Assembly: GCA_011773985.1 (NCBI GenBank)
Contig: WVWN01000001.1
Coordinates: forward strand, 74,984-138,983
DNA length: 64,000 bases
Direction of reading: 5' to 3'
From: Candidatus Zixiibacteriota bacterium
Lineage (GTDB): Bacteria > RBG-13-66-14 > B26-G2 > WVWN01
Each line of letters opens with the position of its first letter. Position 1 is the stretch's first letter. The notes beneath the pieces are model-generated. The model saw nothing but the letters and a program-made list of their open reading frames with translations, did no database searches and was not told the origin of the DNA. The position numbers were made by a program, and so were the translations under genes. This document shows positions 43,014-51,083 of the stretch, piece after piece.

Positions 43014-43616
43014 TTACGGCTTGCCGGCCGTGCCTTCGGCCTCGTTGCCGGCCATCCGGTCCCGCAGCAGCGTGAAGATGACGTGCCCCAACACCATGTG
43101 GACGTCCTCGACGATTTGCGTGTTGCGCGACGGCACGAGGACCGCGACGTCGGCGTATTCCTTGGCCTTGCCGCCGTCGCCGCCTGAGAAGAGGACCGCG
43201 GTTCCCCTCAGTTCCTTTATGACTTTGAGGGCGTTTATGATGTTGGGCGACATCCCGCTGCCGGAGAAGGCTACGGCGACGTCGCGTTCGTCGGCGAGGT
43301 TATAGAGCTGTTCGCCGAAGGTGTTGGTGTAATCGGTGTCGTTGGCCCAGGCGGTTATTACGGACACGTTCGTGGACAGCGAGAGCGCTTTGATGCGCCG
43401 GCGGCCCGCCGCGGCCGTCCCCTTCCCGAGGTCACACGCGAGGTGCGCCGACGTCGCCGCGCCGCCGCCGTTTCCGAAAAGGAATATCGTCCCGCGCTCC
43501 CGGTAGGCGCGGTCGAAGACGTCCACCACATCCCGGACGGCCTTCGCGTCGACCTGTCGAACCACCGCCGCAACCGACGCAAGGTACTTGTCTATCTCCT
43601 CTTCAACTCGGGACAT
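43014..43616 (-). CDS. gmhA: Sedoheptulose-7-phosphate isomerase (SIS domain)
   Basis: GmhA converts sedoheptulose 7-phosphate to D,D-heptose 7-phosphate, the first step to heptose for the LPS core. 200 residues with the SIS fold: FLFGNGGGAATSAHLACDLG (about 46-65), LSTNVSVITAWANDTDY (about 81-97), AFSGSGMSPNIINALK (about 114-129) and the C-terminal zinc-site histidine region QIVEDVHMVLGHVIF (about 166-180). It is followed in the operon by hypothetical and uvrB genes and preceded by a heptose-type GHMP kinase, six bases away, so the two act in one pathway. Confidence 0.93.
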   Translation of the reverse strand: MSRVEEEIDKYLASVAAVVRQVDAKAVRDVVDVFDRAYRERGTIFLFGNGGGAATSAHLACDLGKGTAAAGRRRIKALSLSTNVSVITAWANDTDYTNTFGEQLYNLADERDVAVAFSGSGMSPNIINALKVIKELRGTAVLFSGGDGGKAKEYADVAVLVPSRNTQIVEDVHMVLGHVIFTLLRDRMAGNEAEGTAGKP

Positions 43617-43622
43617 ATATGT

Positions 43623-44654
43623 TTATACCTCTTCGTCAACGGCGCGGACGCCGTCGTAGTCGAAGGCGAGGTCGTAACGCTCGAAACCCTCTCCTTGGAG
43701 GAACGCGGCGACGGCGTCCCGGGCGGCGGGCGGCGCCATCACGAGGTAGAAACCGCCCGCCCCCGCGCCCGTAACCTTGACCGCCCACGCGCCGGCCTCG
43801 CGAGCCCCGGCGCAGGCGGCCGCGGCCCGGTCGTCGGCGACGTTGGCCGAAACCTCCTTCTTCGCGAGCCACGCGTCGTGCATTAGCTCGCCGAAACGGG
43901 GCCAATCTCCGCCTTCCAGCGCCGAACTCATCTCGTGGGCGAGCGCTTTGAGGCGGTGGAGTTGCTCCAACGTCTGCCCGTCGCCCTCGAGGACCCGCTG
44001 CCTCTGACCGGCGAGTACCTCGGCGGAGTCCCGGCACCGACCGGAAAAGAATAACATAAAATGGCTTTCGAAGTCTCGTCGTTTTGACGGCGCGAGGTCT
44101 ATAGGTTCGCGGCGCACGTCGTCTTTTTCGAAATAGAAATAATTCAAGCCGCCGAAGGCCGCGGCGTACTGGTCCTGCCGGCCTATGGGCCGACCTAACT
44201 TTTCTATCTCTATTACGGACGCGGCCTCAGCCACCTCTTCCTTGGCCGGGTGCCGCCCGGCAAATAAATGGAGGGCGTACGCGACGGCAACGCCGACCGC
44301 GCCCGAAGCGCCCAGGCCCGAGCCCGGCGGAAGGCCGGTCCGTACGATTACCTCGACGCCGCCGGCGGGCCTAAGCTCGGCGAGGGTCCGGCCTACGAGC
44401 GCCACTTCGGCCCGGGGGTCTTGTAATATCTCGGCGCCGTCGCCGTAGTCCGCGCGGATCTCGAAGTCGTCGAGGATGAGCGTCACGGTGCGCATGTCGA
44501 GGGGGCGGACCCATACCCGCGCGCCCAGGCTTACGGCGGCCGAGAGGACCGCGCCGCCGAAGCGGCCTGCGTACTCTGGGAGGTCAGTGCCGCCGCCGGC
44601 GAAGGCGACGCGGCACGGCGCGAAGACGGCGACCTTTTCCGATCTTTTTACCAT
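43623..44654 (-). CDS. GHMP-family sugar kinase, HddA-like heptose kinase
   Basis: 343 residues. The N-terminus CRVAFAGGGTDLPEYAGRFG and the ATP loop GLPPGSGLGASGAVGVAVAY (about 106-125) are those of the HddA/FKP-type branch, which phosphorylates D-glycero-D-manno-heptose 7-phosphate or related sugars. GQRQRVLEGDG, and the C-terminal VTGAGAGGFYLVMAPP give the third GHMP motif. HddA normally feeds the GDP-heptose route, while the RfaE2-like enzyme in this window belongs to the ADP-heptose route. The adjacent gmhA supports heptose as the substrate. The start codon overlaps the stop of a small upstream gene (TTATGGTAA). Confidence 0.88.
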   Translation of the reverse strand: MVKRSEKVAVFAPCRVAFAGGGTDLPEYAGRFGGAVLSAAVSLGARVWVRPLDMRTVTLILDDFEIRADYGDGAEILQDPRAEVALVGRTLAELRPAGGVEVIVRTGLPPGSGLGASGAVGVAVAYALHLFAGRHPAKEEVAEAASVIEIEKLGRPIGRQDQYAAAFGGLNYFYFEKDDVRREPIDLAPSKRRDFESHFMLFFSGRCRDSAEVLAGQRQRVLEGDGQTLEQLHRLKALAHEMSSALEGGDWPRFGELMHDAWLAKKEVSANVADDRAAAACAGAREAGAWAVKVTGAGAGGFYLVMAPPAARDAVAAFLQGEGFERYDLAFDYDGVRAVDEEV

Positions 44655-44854
44655 AACTTTTTGTTGGGCGCCGCGACGTAGATCACGCCGCTCCGCTTTT
44701 TTAACATTCGCGCGAGGGCCTGCAGCGCCATCCCGAAGCCCAGTTTATGATAAATAAAACGGGCCGACGTCTCGAGCGCAGAATCGGCGCCGCCCGGCGG
44801 ACACCGGACCTCTTCGACCGCTGGTTTCGCCAGCTCGGGCGGTGCTTGCCCCAT
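44648..44854 (-). CDS. Small uncharacterised protein coupled to the heptose kinase gene
   Basis: 68 residues, MGQAPPELAKPAVEEV at the start and KRSGVIYVAAPNKKLW at the end. It starts eight bases after the yraN stop and its own stop lies within the first codons of the heptose kinase (TTATGGTAA), a seven-base overlap typical of real coupled genes. No domain is recognised; the C-terminal half is basic and could form a short helix-strand unit. The exact fit into the gap, on the same strand, is the main evidence. Confidence 0.55.
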   Translation of the reverse strand: MGQAPPELAKPAVEEVRCPPGGADSALETSARFIYHKLGFGMALQALARMLKKRSGVIYVAAPNKKLW

Positions 44855-44862
44855 TGCGCGTT

Positions 44863-45279
44863 TTATCTCTCGAGTTCGTTCGGCGGCAGGTAGTCGTCGG
44901 GCGCCACCGCTTCGTAGTGTTCGATCTCGTACCCGCCTTTTTTCCTTACGGCGACGAGGAAGTCGAAGCGGAAATCCGGTTCTATGGCCGGGCGCTCTTT
45001 GTCGAGGAAGTAAAGGGCTGCTTTGTATATCCGCGTCACCTTTCGCGGCGTGAATTGGGAGCGGGGGTCCACGCTCGCGCCCGCGCGCGCCGTCTTCACC
45101 TCCGCGAAGACGAGGCCGCCGTCCTTTTCCGCGACGACGTCGAGTTCGCCGAAGGGCGTGTGGTAGTTCCGGGCGACGAGCTCGAAGCCCCGGCGGCGTA
45201 AAAAATCGGCCGCGGCGTCCTCGCCTGCGCGGCCGAGTGCCCGGCGCCTCGCCGCCTCCCTTTTGCGGTCCCCGGTCAT
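44863..45279 (-). CDS. yraN: YraN-family (UPF0102) nuclease-fold protein
   Basis: 138 residues. The UPF0102 family has a restriction-endonuclease-like fold. Visible motifs are GRAGEDAAADFLRRRGFEL (about 15-33), NYHTPFGELDVVAEKDG (about 37-53, with the E and D of the active site) and VFAEVKTAR (about 56-64, the E-X-K). The role in the cell is still not clear; a link to DNA processing is commonly inferred. The ATG at 45279 follows the rnhB stop by one base (TGAAATG). rnhB-yraN is a conserved pair in many bacteria. Confidence 0.88.
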   Translation of the reverse strand: MTGDRKREAARRRALGRAGEDAAADFLRRRGFELVARNYHTPFGELDVVAEKDGGLVFAEVKTARAGASVDPRSQFTPRKVTRIYKAALYFLDKERPAIEPDFRFDFLVAVRKKGGYEIEHYEAVAPDDYLPPNELER

Positions 45280-45280
45280 T

Positions 45281-45964
45281 TCATTGGTGGAAAAGTCGAT
45301 GCTCCGTTTCCGGGTATAAGCGCGCCACGGGCGCGAAGCTCCGCCGATGGGCGGGCGACGGCCCAAGCTCCGCCAACGCGTTGAGGTGTTCGGCGGTCGC
45401 GTAGCCCTTGTGGCCGGCGAAGCCGTAGCCCGGGTATTTATCGTCAAAGAGCCGCATTAGGCGGTCGCGGTAGACCTTCGCGATAATCGACGCTGCGGCG
45501 ATGGAGACGCAGCGGGCGTCGCCGCCCACTATGGCCCTCTGTCTTATGACCATCGGAACGGGCCTGTTTCCGTCGACGAGCAGAAAGTCGGGCGCGGGCG
45601 CGAGCCGCTCGCACGCCTTCTTCATCGCGGCCAGCGCCGCGTTTAAAACGTTTAACTCGTCTACGAATTTGGCGGACGCGACGCCCACGGCCCAGGCCGG
45701 CGCGCCCTCGGTTAGCCGCCGAAATATGTCCTCCCGAAGGGCGGCGTCGAGCCGTTTGGAGTCGCGTATGCCGGTGCAGTCGAACGCCGGCGCCAGTATG
45801 ACCGCCGCGGCTATGACCGGCCCCGCCAGCGCGCCCCGCCCGACTTCGTCCACGCCGGCCACGCGTACGTATCCCTCCTCCCAGAAGCGCCGCTCGAATT
45901 CTTCCAGCCCGAGCGGCCTGTCCGGCGAGGAGGGCCCGAAAAACGTGGGTGCGTCTTCCGCCAT
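45281..45964 (-). CDS. rnhB: Ribonuclease HII
   Basis: Removes ribonucleotides from DNA and RNA from RNA/DNA hybrids. 227 residues. The catalytic acidic residues can be seen in VAGVDEVGRGALAGPV (about 37-52, D and E), FLLVDGNRPVP (about 129-139, Asp) and AASIIAKVYRDRLM (about 157-170, with the Asp). It lies directly downstream of rplS and upstream of yraN, an order found widely in bacteria. Confidence 0.94.
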   Translation of the reverse strand: MAEDAPTFFGPSSPDRPLGLEEFERRFWEEGYVRVAGVDEVGRGALAGPVIAAAVILAPAFDCTGIRDSKRLDAALREDIFRRLTEGAPAWAVGVASAKFVDELNVLNAALAAMKKACERLAPAPDFLLVDGNRPVPMVIRQRAIVGGDARCVSIAAASIIAKVYRDRLMRLFDDKYPGYGFAGHKGYATAEHLNALAELGPSPAHRRSFAPVARLYPETEHRLFHQ

Positions 45965-45967
45965 AAT

Positions 45968-46393
45968 TTAGGTCGTTTCTTCGGGCGGTGCTTCGTCCTC
46001 CGGCGTCTTTTCTTTTTCGGCCTCGGTACCGGCGCGGCGTATCCTACCTTCCTTCACCCGCGCCTTCTTGCCTACTTTCCGGCGTAGGTAGTAGAGCTTG
46101 GACCTGCGGACCTTTCCTCGCCGGACGACCTTTAGGCCCGCCAGCCGCGGCGAGTGAAGGGGAAAGGTCCGCTCTACGCCCACGCCCGAGGCTATCCGCC
46201 GAAGCGTAAAGGTCTCGCGCGGGCCGGCGCCTTTGCGGGCGATGACGACGCCTTCGAAGGGTTGCGTCCGCGTCCTGTCGCCTTCGACGATTTCGACTTC
46301 TACCCGGACCGTGTCGCCCACGTTGAAATCCGGAGTCTTGTCCTTGAGCGCCGTTTTTTCTATTTCGCGAACGGCGGGATGCATTTCTGGCAC
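45968..46393 (-). CDS. rplS: 50S ribosomal protein L19
   Basis: 141 residues, somewhat longer than the usual 115-120 because of a charged C-terminal tail rich in glutamate and proline. The core is standard: [20 protein letters not shown] (about 23-42), [40 protein letters not shown] and [21 protein letters not shown]19 lies at the 30S-50S interface. It closes the rpsP-khpA-rimM-trmD series, with a SPOUT methyltransferase gene in between. Confidence 0.96.
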   Translation of the reverse strand: MPEMHPAVREIEKTALKDKTPDFNVGDTVRVEVEIVEGDRTRTQPFEGVVIARKGAGPRETFTLRRIASGVGVERTFPLHSPRLAGLKVVRRGKVRRSKLYYLRRKVGKKARVKEGRIRRAGTEAEKEKTPEDEAPPEETT

Positions 46394-46436
46394 CTCGTAT
46401 TTTGGTTTAAACTAATCCTTCGACTACCGGGTTTTA

Positions 46437-47012
46437 TTATTCCTCGGTTTCGGACCGGACGTTGCCGTTGAATATGCGGTCGAGGTATATCGCGACCGCG
46501 GCGCGCACGGGAAGATGGTTAAAGTCGCCCCTCCCCGCAATCGGTTCCAACGCCGCGTCCGCCGCCAACAACAGGTCTTCGGTCAAGCCGTAGCCGGTCC
46601 CGAACAGCAGCAACACCGGCCTTCCTCCCGCCGCGTCCGCCAGTTCGCGGGTCGGGAGGGCTCCCGGCATCCGGCGCGCGGTCGTGGCCGCGACGAACGG
46701 TTCGACCCCCTCGAGGGCGGCGACGTCGTCGAAGGCCGCCTCGGCCGTCGCGACCACTTTCGCGCCCGAGAGCGCGCGCTGCCGCTGCGGGCTGTGCTCG
46801 CCGCCGATGCCCTCGCGCCAGTGGTAAATAATTTCTTCTACCAGGCGCCGCTGCGACTCGTACGGGTTCGTTACGTAGTATCCGGCGACGCCGTACGTCA
46901 GCGCTATTCGGCCTATGTCGTGCAAATCTAACGGCGTCACCGACGTCGCGACCGTTTCCCCCTCCCGGTTATACACCGGCCAATGAACGAGCGCGATGTA
47001 TATATTACCCAC
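46437..47012 (-). CDS. SPOUT-type RNA methyltransferase
   Basis: 191 residues of the small family of SPOUT RNA methyltransferases often found between trmD and rplS in deep-branching bacteria such as Aquifex and Thermotoga. It starts IYIALVHWPVYNREG with TPLDLHDIGRIALTYGVAGY (about 26-45) and ends with the knot region PVLLLFGTGYGLTEDLL (about 131-147), GRGDFNHLPVRAAVAIYLDR, which binds S-adenosylmethionine. The target nucleotide is not known from sequence. The position inside the ribosome-maturation operon argues for rRNA or tRNA. Confidence 0.87.
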   Translation of the reverse strand: MGNIYIALVHWPVYNREGETVATSVTPLDLHDIGRIALTYGVAGYYVTNPYESQRRLVEEIIYHWREGIGGEHSPQRQRALSGAKVVATAEAAFDDVAALEGVEPFVAATTARRMPGALPTRELADAAGGRPVLLLFGTGYGLTEDLLLAADAALEPIAGRGDFNHLPVRAAVAIYLDRIFNGNVRSETEE

Positions 47013-47085
47013 GTGCGCTCACACGCTCGCGCGGTTTCCTAATTAATAGATTATTCGAAAATTCTGCTTCGCCGGCCGCCGCGGC

Positions 47086-47781
47086 TTAGCCCTTATCTTC
47101 CAGCATCTCGGGCCGGACCTCGCGCGTCCTCTTGAGCGCCTGCTCGCGCCGCCACTTCTCGATCTCGGCGTGGTCGCCCGAGAGCAGCACTTCCGGGACG
47201 GCCATTCCCCTAAACTCCCGCGGCCTGGTGTAGTGCGGGTGGTCGAGCAGGCCGGTGGCGAACGAGTCGCTGGCCGCGGAGTCCTCGTCGCCCAGCACGC
47301 CCGGTATCAACCTGGCCGTCGCTTCCACCAGCGCGAGCGCCGCAACCTCGCCCCCCGACGTTACGAAGTCGCCGATCGAAATTTCCTCGTCGGCGAGCGC
47401 CTGGCGGACGCGCTCGTCCACGCCTTTGTACCGGCCGCATAGCAATACTATATGTTCTCTCGCGGCGAGCGCCCGGCAAATACTTTGGACCAGCGGCCGC
47501 CCCTGCGGCGTCAGGAACACGCGCCACCCCCGGCCGAACTTCGCCTCCACGTCGTCGACCGCGCGGAAGAACGGCTCGGCCTTCATCACCATGCCGACGC
47601 CGCCGCCGTACGGATAGTCGTCCACCGAGCGATACGCGTCGTCGGCGTAGGCGCGCAAGTCGTGGACGCGGGCCTCCAAGAGTCCCCGCTCGAGCGCCTT
47701 GCCCAGAACGCCGGCGGCGAGGGACCCCTCGAAGAACGTCGGGAAAATCGTGATGATGTCGAAGGCGAGCGCCGGCGCCAT
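47086..47781 (-). CDS. trmD: tRNA (guanine-37-N1)-methyltransferase
   Basis: TrmD makes m1G37 in tRNAs with G36, preventing frameshifts. 231 residues. Motifs: [20 protein letters not shown] (about 7-26), [17 protein letters not shown] (about 53-69), the trefoil knot [15 protein letters not shown] (about 113-127), [13 protein letters not shown] (about 132-144), and LPGVLG-type [16 protein letters not shown] with LDHPHYTRP (about 158-187). GAGGAG lies ahead of the ATG and the rimM stop ends one base before. Confidence 0.96.
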   Translation of the reverse strand: MAPALAFDIITIFPTFFEGSLAAGVLGKALERGLLEARVHDLRAYADDAYRSVDDYPYGGGVGMVMKAEPFFRAVDDVEAKFGRGWRVFLTPQGRPLVQSICRALAAREHIVLLCGRYKGVDERVRQALADEEISIGDFVTSGGEVAALALVEATARLIPGVLGDEDSAASDSFATGLLDHPHYTRPREFRGMAVPEVLLSGDHAEIEKWRREQALKRTREVRPEMLEDKG

Positions 47782-47782
47782 G

Positions 47783-48277
47783 TCACTCCTCGCGGTAGGG
47801 CACGATGACGACTTTTTCTCCCCGCCTTACGTCCGCGACGTGCGCCCGGACGAACGGCACCTCGTACGTCCCTTCGCCGCCCTCGATTACGAGGACGTCG
47901 TGCGTTCCGGCGCTATATGTTTCGACGACGGCGCCCACCGCCTCCCCCGACGTCGTTTCCACCGCCAACCCTATCAGCTCAAACTCGTAGAAGACGTCGG
48001 CCGGCGTCTCCGGCACCGCCTCGCGCGCGACCGCCACCGACCATCCGCGGCGTTCTTCGGCCGCGCCGCGGTCGTTTATGCACGTAAACTTCGCGACGGC
48101 GTCCCGCCCTTTTCGCCGCCACGTCTCTATCGCGGTCGCCGTTTGGCAGTTCGGCCCGAGCAGGACGACTCCCAGCCCGGGCCCCGGCGCGAAGACCCCT
48201 TCGGTGAAATCGTTTACGACGACCTCGCCTTTAAGGCCGTGGGGTCGGCGGATCCGGCCTATCGCGACGACGCCCAC
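47783..48277 (-). CDS. rimM: 16S rRNA processing protein RimM
   Basis: Binds ribosomal protein S19 and helps mature the 30S head. 164 residues: N-terminal RimM domain ([20 protein letters not shown], about 3-22, the family hallmark) and a C-terminal PRC-barrel ([20 protein letters not shown], then [17 protein letters not shown]). A GTG start at 48277 follows the khpA stop. The stop TGA is one base from the trmD ATG. Confidence 0.93.
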   Translation of the reverse strand: MGVVAIGRIRRPHGLKGEVVVNDFTEGVFAPGPGLGVVLLGPNCQTATAIETWRRKGRDAVAKFTCINDRGAAEERRGWSVAVAREAVPETPADVFYEFELIGLAVETTSGEAVGAVVETYSAGTHDVLVIEGGEGTYEVPFVRAHVADVRRGEKVVIVPYREE

Positions 48278-48283
48278 CGGGCG

Positions 48284-48514
48284 TTACTCTAGTATCTCGA
48301 GCGCCGCGCGCTTGTTCTGCTTCATCGCCGCGGCGTTCAATATGGTCCTGAGTGCCCGGGCCGTCCGGCCTTTCTTCCCGATTATCCGGCCGATGTCTTC
48401 GCGGTCGACGGATACCTCAATGATGGTCGTCTTCTCTCCCGCGACCTCGTTGACTACTACCGATTCCGGCTTTTCGACCAAATTTTTCGTGATGTATTCG
48501 ATCAGGTCTCTCAC
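48284..48514 (-). CDS. khpA: KH-domain RNA-binding protein KhpA
   Basis: 76 residues forming a single type II KH domain with the IGRIIGKKGRTARALRTIL signature (about 41-59), which contains the GXXG loop (GKKG). KhpA with KhpB binds RNA globally and affects cell division and elongation in Gram-positives. It sits between rpsP and rimM, the standard place. The start appears to be GTG with GAG just upstream. Confidence 0.92.
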   Translation of the reverse strand: MRDLIEYITKNLVEKPESVVVNEVAGEKTTIIEVSVDREDIGRIIGKKGRTARALRTILNAAAMKQNKRAALEILE

Positions 48515-48622
48515 CTCGGCACCTCCTGCGCCTCGAGCTCAGGTTTGGGGTATAGGCTCAAAATCGGAAACTTGAATAAAAACTAAACGAAACCGGTCTC
48601 GTATTCAGCCCGCGTCGAATAT

Positions 48623-48907
48623 TTAATCGGCCATCTTGCCGGTCGTTTTCCGTTCCGCGAACTTCTTAATTATGCCCGCTTTCGATAGTAGGCGCTTCGC
48701 CGTCTCGGAAGGCGTCGCGCCCACCGAAAGCCAATATAGAGCTCGTTCCTCGTTTACCTCGGAGACCGCCGGGTCCGCCGTAGGGTCGTAGTACCCGAGC
48801 GTCTCAATGAATCGGCCTTCCCGTTTGGCGCGGCCGTCGGTCACGACCAAGCGGTAGCGCGGCGCGTTTTTGGCGCCCGTGCGCCGGAGTCTGATGCGAA
48901 CCGCCAA
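48623..48907 (-). CDS. rpsP: 30S ribosomal protein S16
   Basis: 94 residues. It begins AVRIRLRRTGAKNAPRYRLV, continues VTDGRAKREGRFIETLGYYD and EERALYWLSVGATPSETAKR, all core S16 features. The start codon is TTG at 48907, supported by a full GGAGGT nine bases upstream; there is no ATG near. It heads the ribosome-maturation series and is followed by a gap of 108 bases before khpA. Confidence 0.96.
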   Translation of the reverse strand: MAVRIRLRRTGAKNAPRYRLVVTDGRAKREGRFIETLGYYDPTADPAVSEVNEERALYWLSVGATPSETAKRLLSKAGIIKKFAERKTTGKMAD

Positions 48908-48943
48908 AAGGTTCCACCTCCGAGCCGCGTTCCGCCGCGGCTC

Positions 48944-49615
48944 CTAAGGGTTCAGCGCTAGGCGTAGTTCCGCTATGGCCTTTGCCGGGTCCGGCGCGCC
49001 GAACACGGCGCTCCCGGCGACGATCACGTCCGCGCCCGCGGCCGCCACGCGCTTAATATTATCATTTTTTACGCCGCCGTCAACCTCAATCAATACCTCG
49101 CGGCCGGCGCGGTCGGCCATCGCCCGGGCCCGCGCGATCTTGGCGAGGCCGCTTTCTATGAACGCCTGGCCGCCGAATCCCGGGTTGACCGTCATTATCA
49201 ATATAAAGTCGGCCAGGTCCAACACGTCTTCCAGCGCCGAGAGGGGCGTCGCCGGGTTGAGCGCGGCGCCGGCCTTCTTTCCCGCCGCGCGGATCTGCTG
49301 CAACACGCGGTGGAGGTGCGGCGTCGCCTCGGCGTGCGCCGTTATGACGTCCGCGCCCGCGGCGGCGAAGTCGTCGACGCAACGTTCCGGCCGGGCGACT
49401 ATCAGGTGCGCGATCATAACGAGGTCGCCCGCCTCGCCCCGCAGGTCCGCCGCCATCTTCGGGCCGAAGGTTATGTTGGGGACGAACTCGCCGTCCATCA
49501 CGTCGAGGTGCAGGTATTTCAGGCCCGCGTCGCGGACGAGCCGCGTTGCCTCGGCCATCTGGCCGAAGTCCGCCGATAACAGCGAAGGCGCGAGTTCCGC
49601 TTTTCTTTTGGCCAT
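48944..49615 (-). CDS. rpe: Ribulose-phosphate 3-epimerase
   Basis: Interconverts ribulose 5-phosphate and xylulose 5-phosphate in the pentose phosphate pathway. 223-residue TIM barrel: LAPSLLSADFGQMAE (about 7-21), YLHLDVMDGEFVPNITFGPK (about 34-53, with catalytic Asp), MIAHLIVARP (His), MTVNPGFGGQAFIES (about 140-154) and VDGGVKNDNI (about 178-187, Asp). AAAGGT precedes the ATG and partly overlaps the stop of the PASTA gene. Confidence 0.95.
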   Translation of the reverse strand: MAKRKAELAPSLLSADFGQMAEATRLVRDAGLKYLHLDVMDGEFVPNITFGPKMAADLRGEAGDLVMIAHLIVARPERCVDDFAAAGADVITAHAEATPHLHRVLQQIRAAGKKAGAALNPATPLSALEDVLDLADFILIMTVNPGFGGQAFIESGLAKIARARAMADRAGREVLIEVDGGVKNDNIKRVAAAGADVIVAGSAVFGAPDPAKAIAELRLALNP

Positions 49616-49619
49616 ACCT

Positions 49620-50393
49620 TTAAGGCGCGGGCGGCCCGCTCGAGATGACGAGGTCCACCGCCTCGCCCCTCTTCACCTGCTCGCCGATGTCGGGCGACTG
49701 GCGGATTATCCGTCCCGCCGGCACCGCCGTCGACGGCTCGGTCGTGATGCTGCCGACGGCGAGCTCGTATCCCTTCAGCGCTTTGGCGGCGTCGTCCACC
49801 GTCAGGCCGACGAGGTTGACGGGCATCAGTATCGTAACCTCTTCCGAACCCAGGCTCACGAGCAAGTTCACCTTGGTGCCGCGGTTGACCTTCTCGCGCG
49901 CCTTCGGCGTCTGGTCGATGACGTGGTCCTTGGGTACGGTGTCGTCGTGTACGTCCGTGACCTCGCCGACGTTAAGGCCTATGCGCGTGAGGACCAGTTC
50001 CGTCTGTCTGAGCGTCCGGCCTACGACGTTGGGAACGTGGACCTCGGCTAGGCCCGCGCTCACGCGGACCTTGACGGTGCGCCCCTTGCGGACCTTGATG
50101 CCCGGCTCCGGCTCCTGCTCGACGACGAAGCCCTCGGGCAGCGACGAGTCTTTGGCGACGCCGATCTCCTTTATTACCAGGCCGGCGTCGGCGAGCATCA
50201 TCTCGGCCTCGTCTACGTTGTGGCCGATTACCTCGGGCACCGCGACCTCCTCGCCGCCCGCGACGAAGAGGCGCCCGAAGCCCACGACGAGGATGAGGTA
50301 CCCCAACAGTATCGCGACGAGCGCCGCGACCACGAGGCGCGCGAAGCGAAGGAACTCCTTGACCAGGTCGACGCGTCCGAATTTCAGCTGCAT
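49620..50393 (-). CDS. Membrane protein with three PASTA domains
   Basis: 257 residues. A membrane helix at about 14-36 (ALVAILLGYLILVVGFGRL) anchors three PASTA repeats outside, each with a V-P-D/N-V-I/V-G start: VAVPEVIGHNVDEAEMML, VHVPNVVGRTLRQTELVL and MPVNLVGLTVDDAAKALK. PASTA domains bind peptidoglycan fragments in kinases such as PknB or in PBPs; here there is no kinase or transpeptidase domain. The start at 50393 is chosen because the promoter -10 box covers the alternative ATG at 50432. The protein may sense or hold the cell wall. Confidence 0.87.
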   Translation of the reverse strand: MQLKFGRVDLVKEFLRFARLVVAALVAILLGYLILVVGFGRLFVAGGEEVAVPEVIGHNVDEAEMMLADAGLVIKEIGVAKDSSLPEGFVVEQEPEPGIKVRKGRTVKVRVSAGLAEVHVPNVVGRTLRQTELVLTRIGLNVGEVTDVHDDTVPKDHVIDQTPKAREKVNRGTKVNLLVSLGSEEVTILMPVNLVGLTVDDAAKALKGYELAVGSITTEPSTAVPAGRIIRQSPDIGEQVKRGEAVDLVISSGPPAP

Positions 50394-50432
50394 AAGTAAA
50401 GCGCCCCGCGGCTCGAGCGCAGCAAGTTGCAT

Positions 50433-50461
50433 TTTTTAACATAAAAAAGTTACTAAAGCAA
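50433..50461 (-). promoter_or_regulatory. Promoter of the PASTA-rpe-rpsP series
   Basis: TTGCTT (50456-50461) and TAAAAA (50433-50438) with a 17 base spacer, on the minus strand, in a short AT-rich stretch. The predicted start near 50426 leaves a leader of about 33 bases to the ATG at 50393 and excludes the ATG at 50432. Confidence 0.65.
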
Positions 50462-50493
50462 GTTTAAAAGGCTTTCGGACCTTTCTCGCCGTT

Positions 50494-50518
50494 AAAAAAA
50501 GCCGCCCCGGAGGGCGAC
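50494..50518 (-). terminator. Terminator after hpt
   Basis: On the minus strand GTCGCCC and GGGCGGC (50512-50518 with 50501-50507, one mismatch) with loop TCCG, followed by seven T. It ends the aspS-porX-tilS-hpt unit 20 bases after the hpt stop. Confidence 0.88.
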
Positions 50519-50537
50519 TTTATCGTTGGCGCGGCTT

Positions 50538-51083
50538 TTATTCCTCCCGCTCGAGCTCTTTAAGCGTCACGATCTCCGGCAGGTTTCGGTACCGGCCGGC
50601 GTAGTCGAGGCCGTAGCCGACGGCGAAGACGTCACCCACCTCAAAGCATACGTAGCGCAGCGGCACCTCGACGCGTTGTTTCGCCGGTTTATATAAGAGC
50701 GCGCAGACGTCGACGCGTCGCGGGTCGCGTATGCGCAGGTGGTCGACGAGGAAGGCCGTCGTCAGGCCGGTATCCACGATGTCTTCGACCACCAGGACGT
50801 CGCGCCCTTTCACGTTCACGCCCACGTCTTTGGTCAGCACGACTTCCTCGGTGGTCTCCGTGCCCTCGCCGTAGCTTATTATCTCCGCGAAGTCGACGGC
50901 CATCGGTAGGTCGACGGCGCGGATGAGGTCCGCGGCGAAAACGAACGCCCCCTTAAGCACGGCTACTACGACGAGGTCTTTGCCGGCGAAGTCCGCTTTT
51001 ATCTGGCGCCCCACCTCGGCGACCCTTTCCGCCAATATGTCGCGGTCGTAGAGAACCCTATCCACGTTCCCTTTGTAGTCCAT
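50538..51083 (-). CDS. hpt: Hypoxanthine phosphoribosyltransferase
   Basis: Salvages hypoxanthine and guanine to IMP and GMP. 181 residues. Motifs: VVAVLKGAFVFAADLIRAVD (about 38-57), FAEIISYGEGTETTEEVVLT (about 65-84), the PRPP loop VLVVEDIVDTGLTTAFLV (about 94-111) and YVCFEVGDVFAVGYGLDYAG (about 143-162). The ATG at 51083 has AAAGGA eight bases upstream and overlaps the end of tilS by 26 bases. tilS-hpt is a conserved neighbour pair in many bacteria, there often with ftsH behind, which is not the case here. Confidence 0.94.
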   Translation of the reverse strand: MDYKGNVDRVLYDRDILAERVAEVGRQIKADFAGKDLVVVAVLKGAFVFAADLIRAVDLPMAVDFAEIISYGEGTETTEEVVLTKDVGVNVKGRDVLVVEDIVDTGLTTAFLVDHLRIRDPRRVDVCALLYKPAKQRVEVPLRYVCFEVGDVFAVGYGLDYAGRYRNLPEIVTLKELEREE

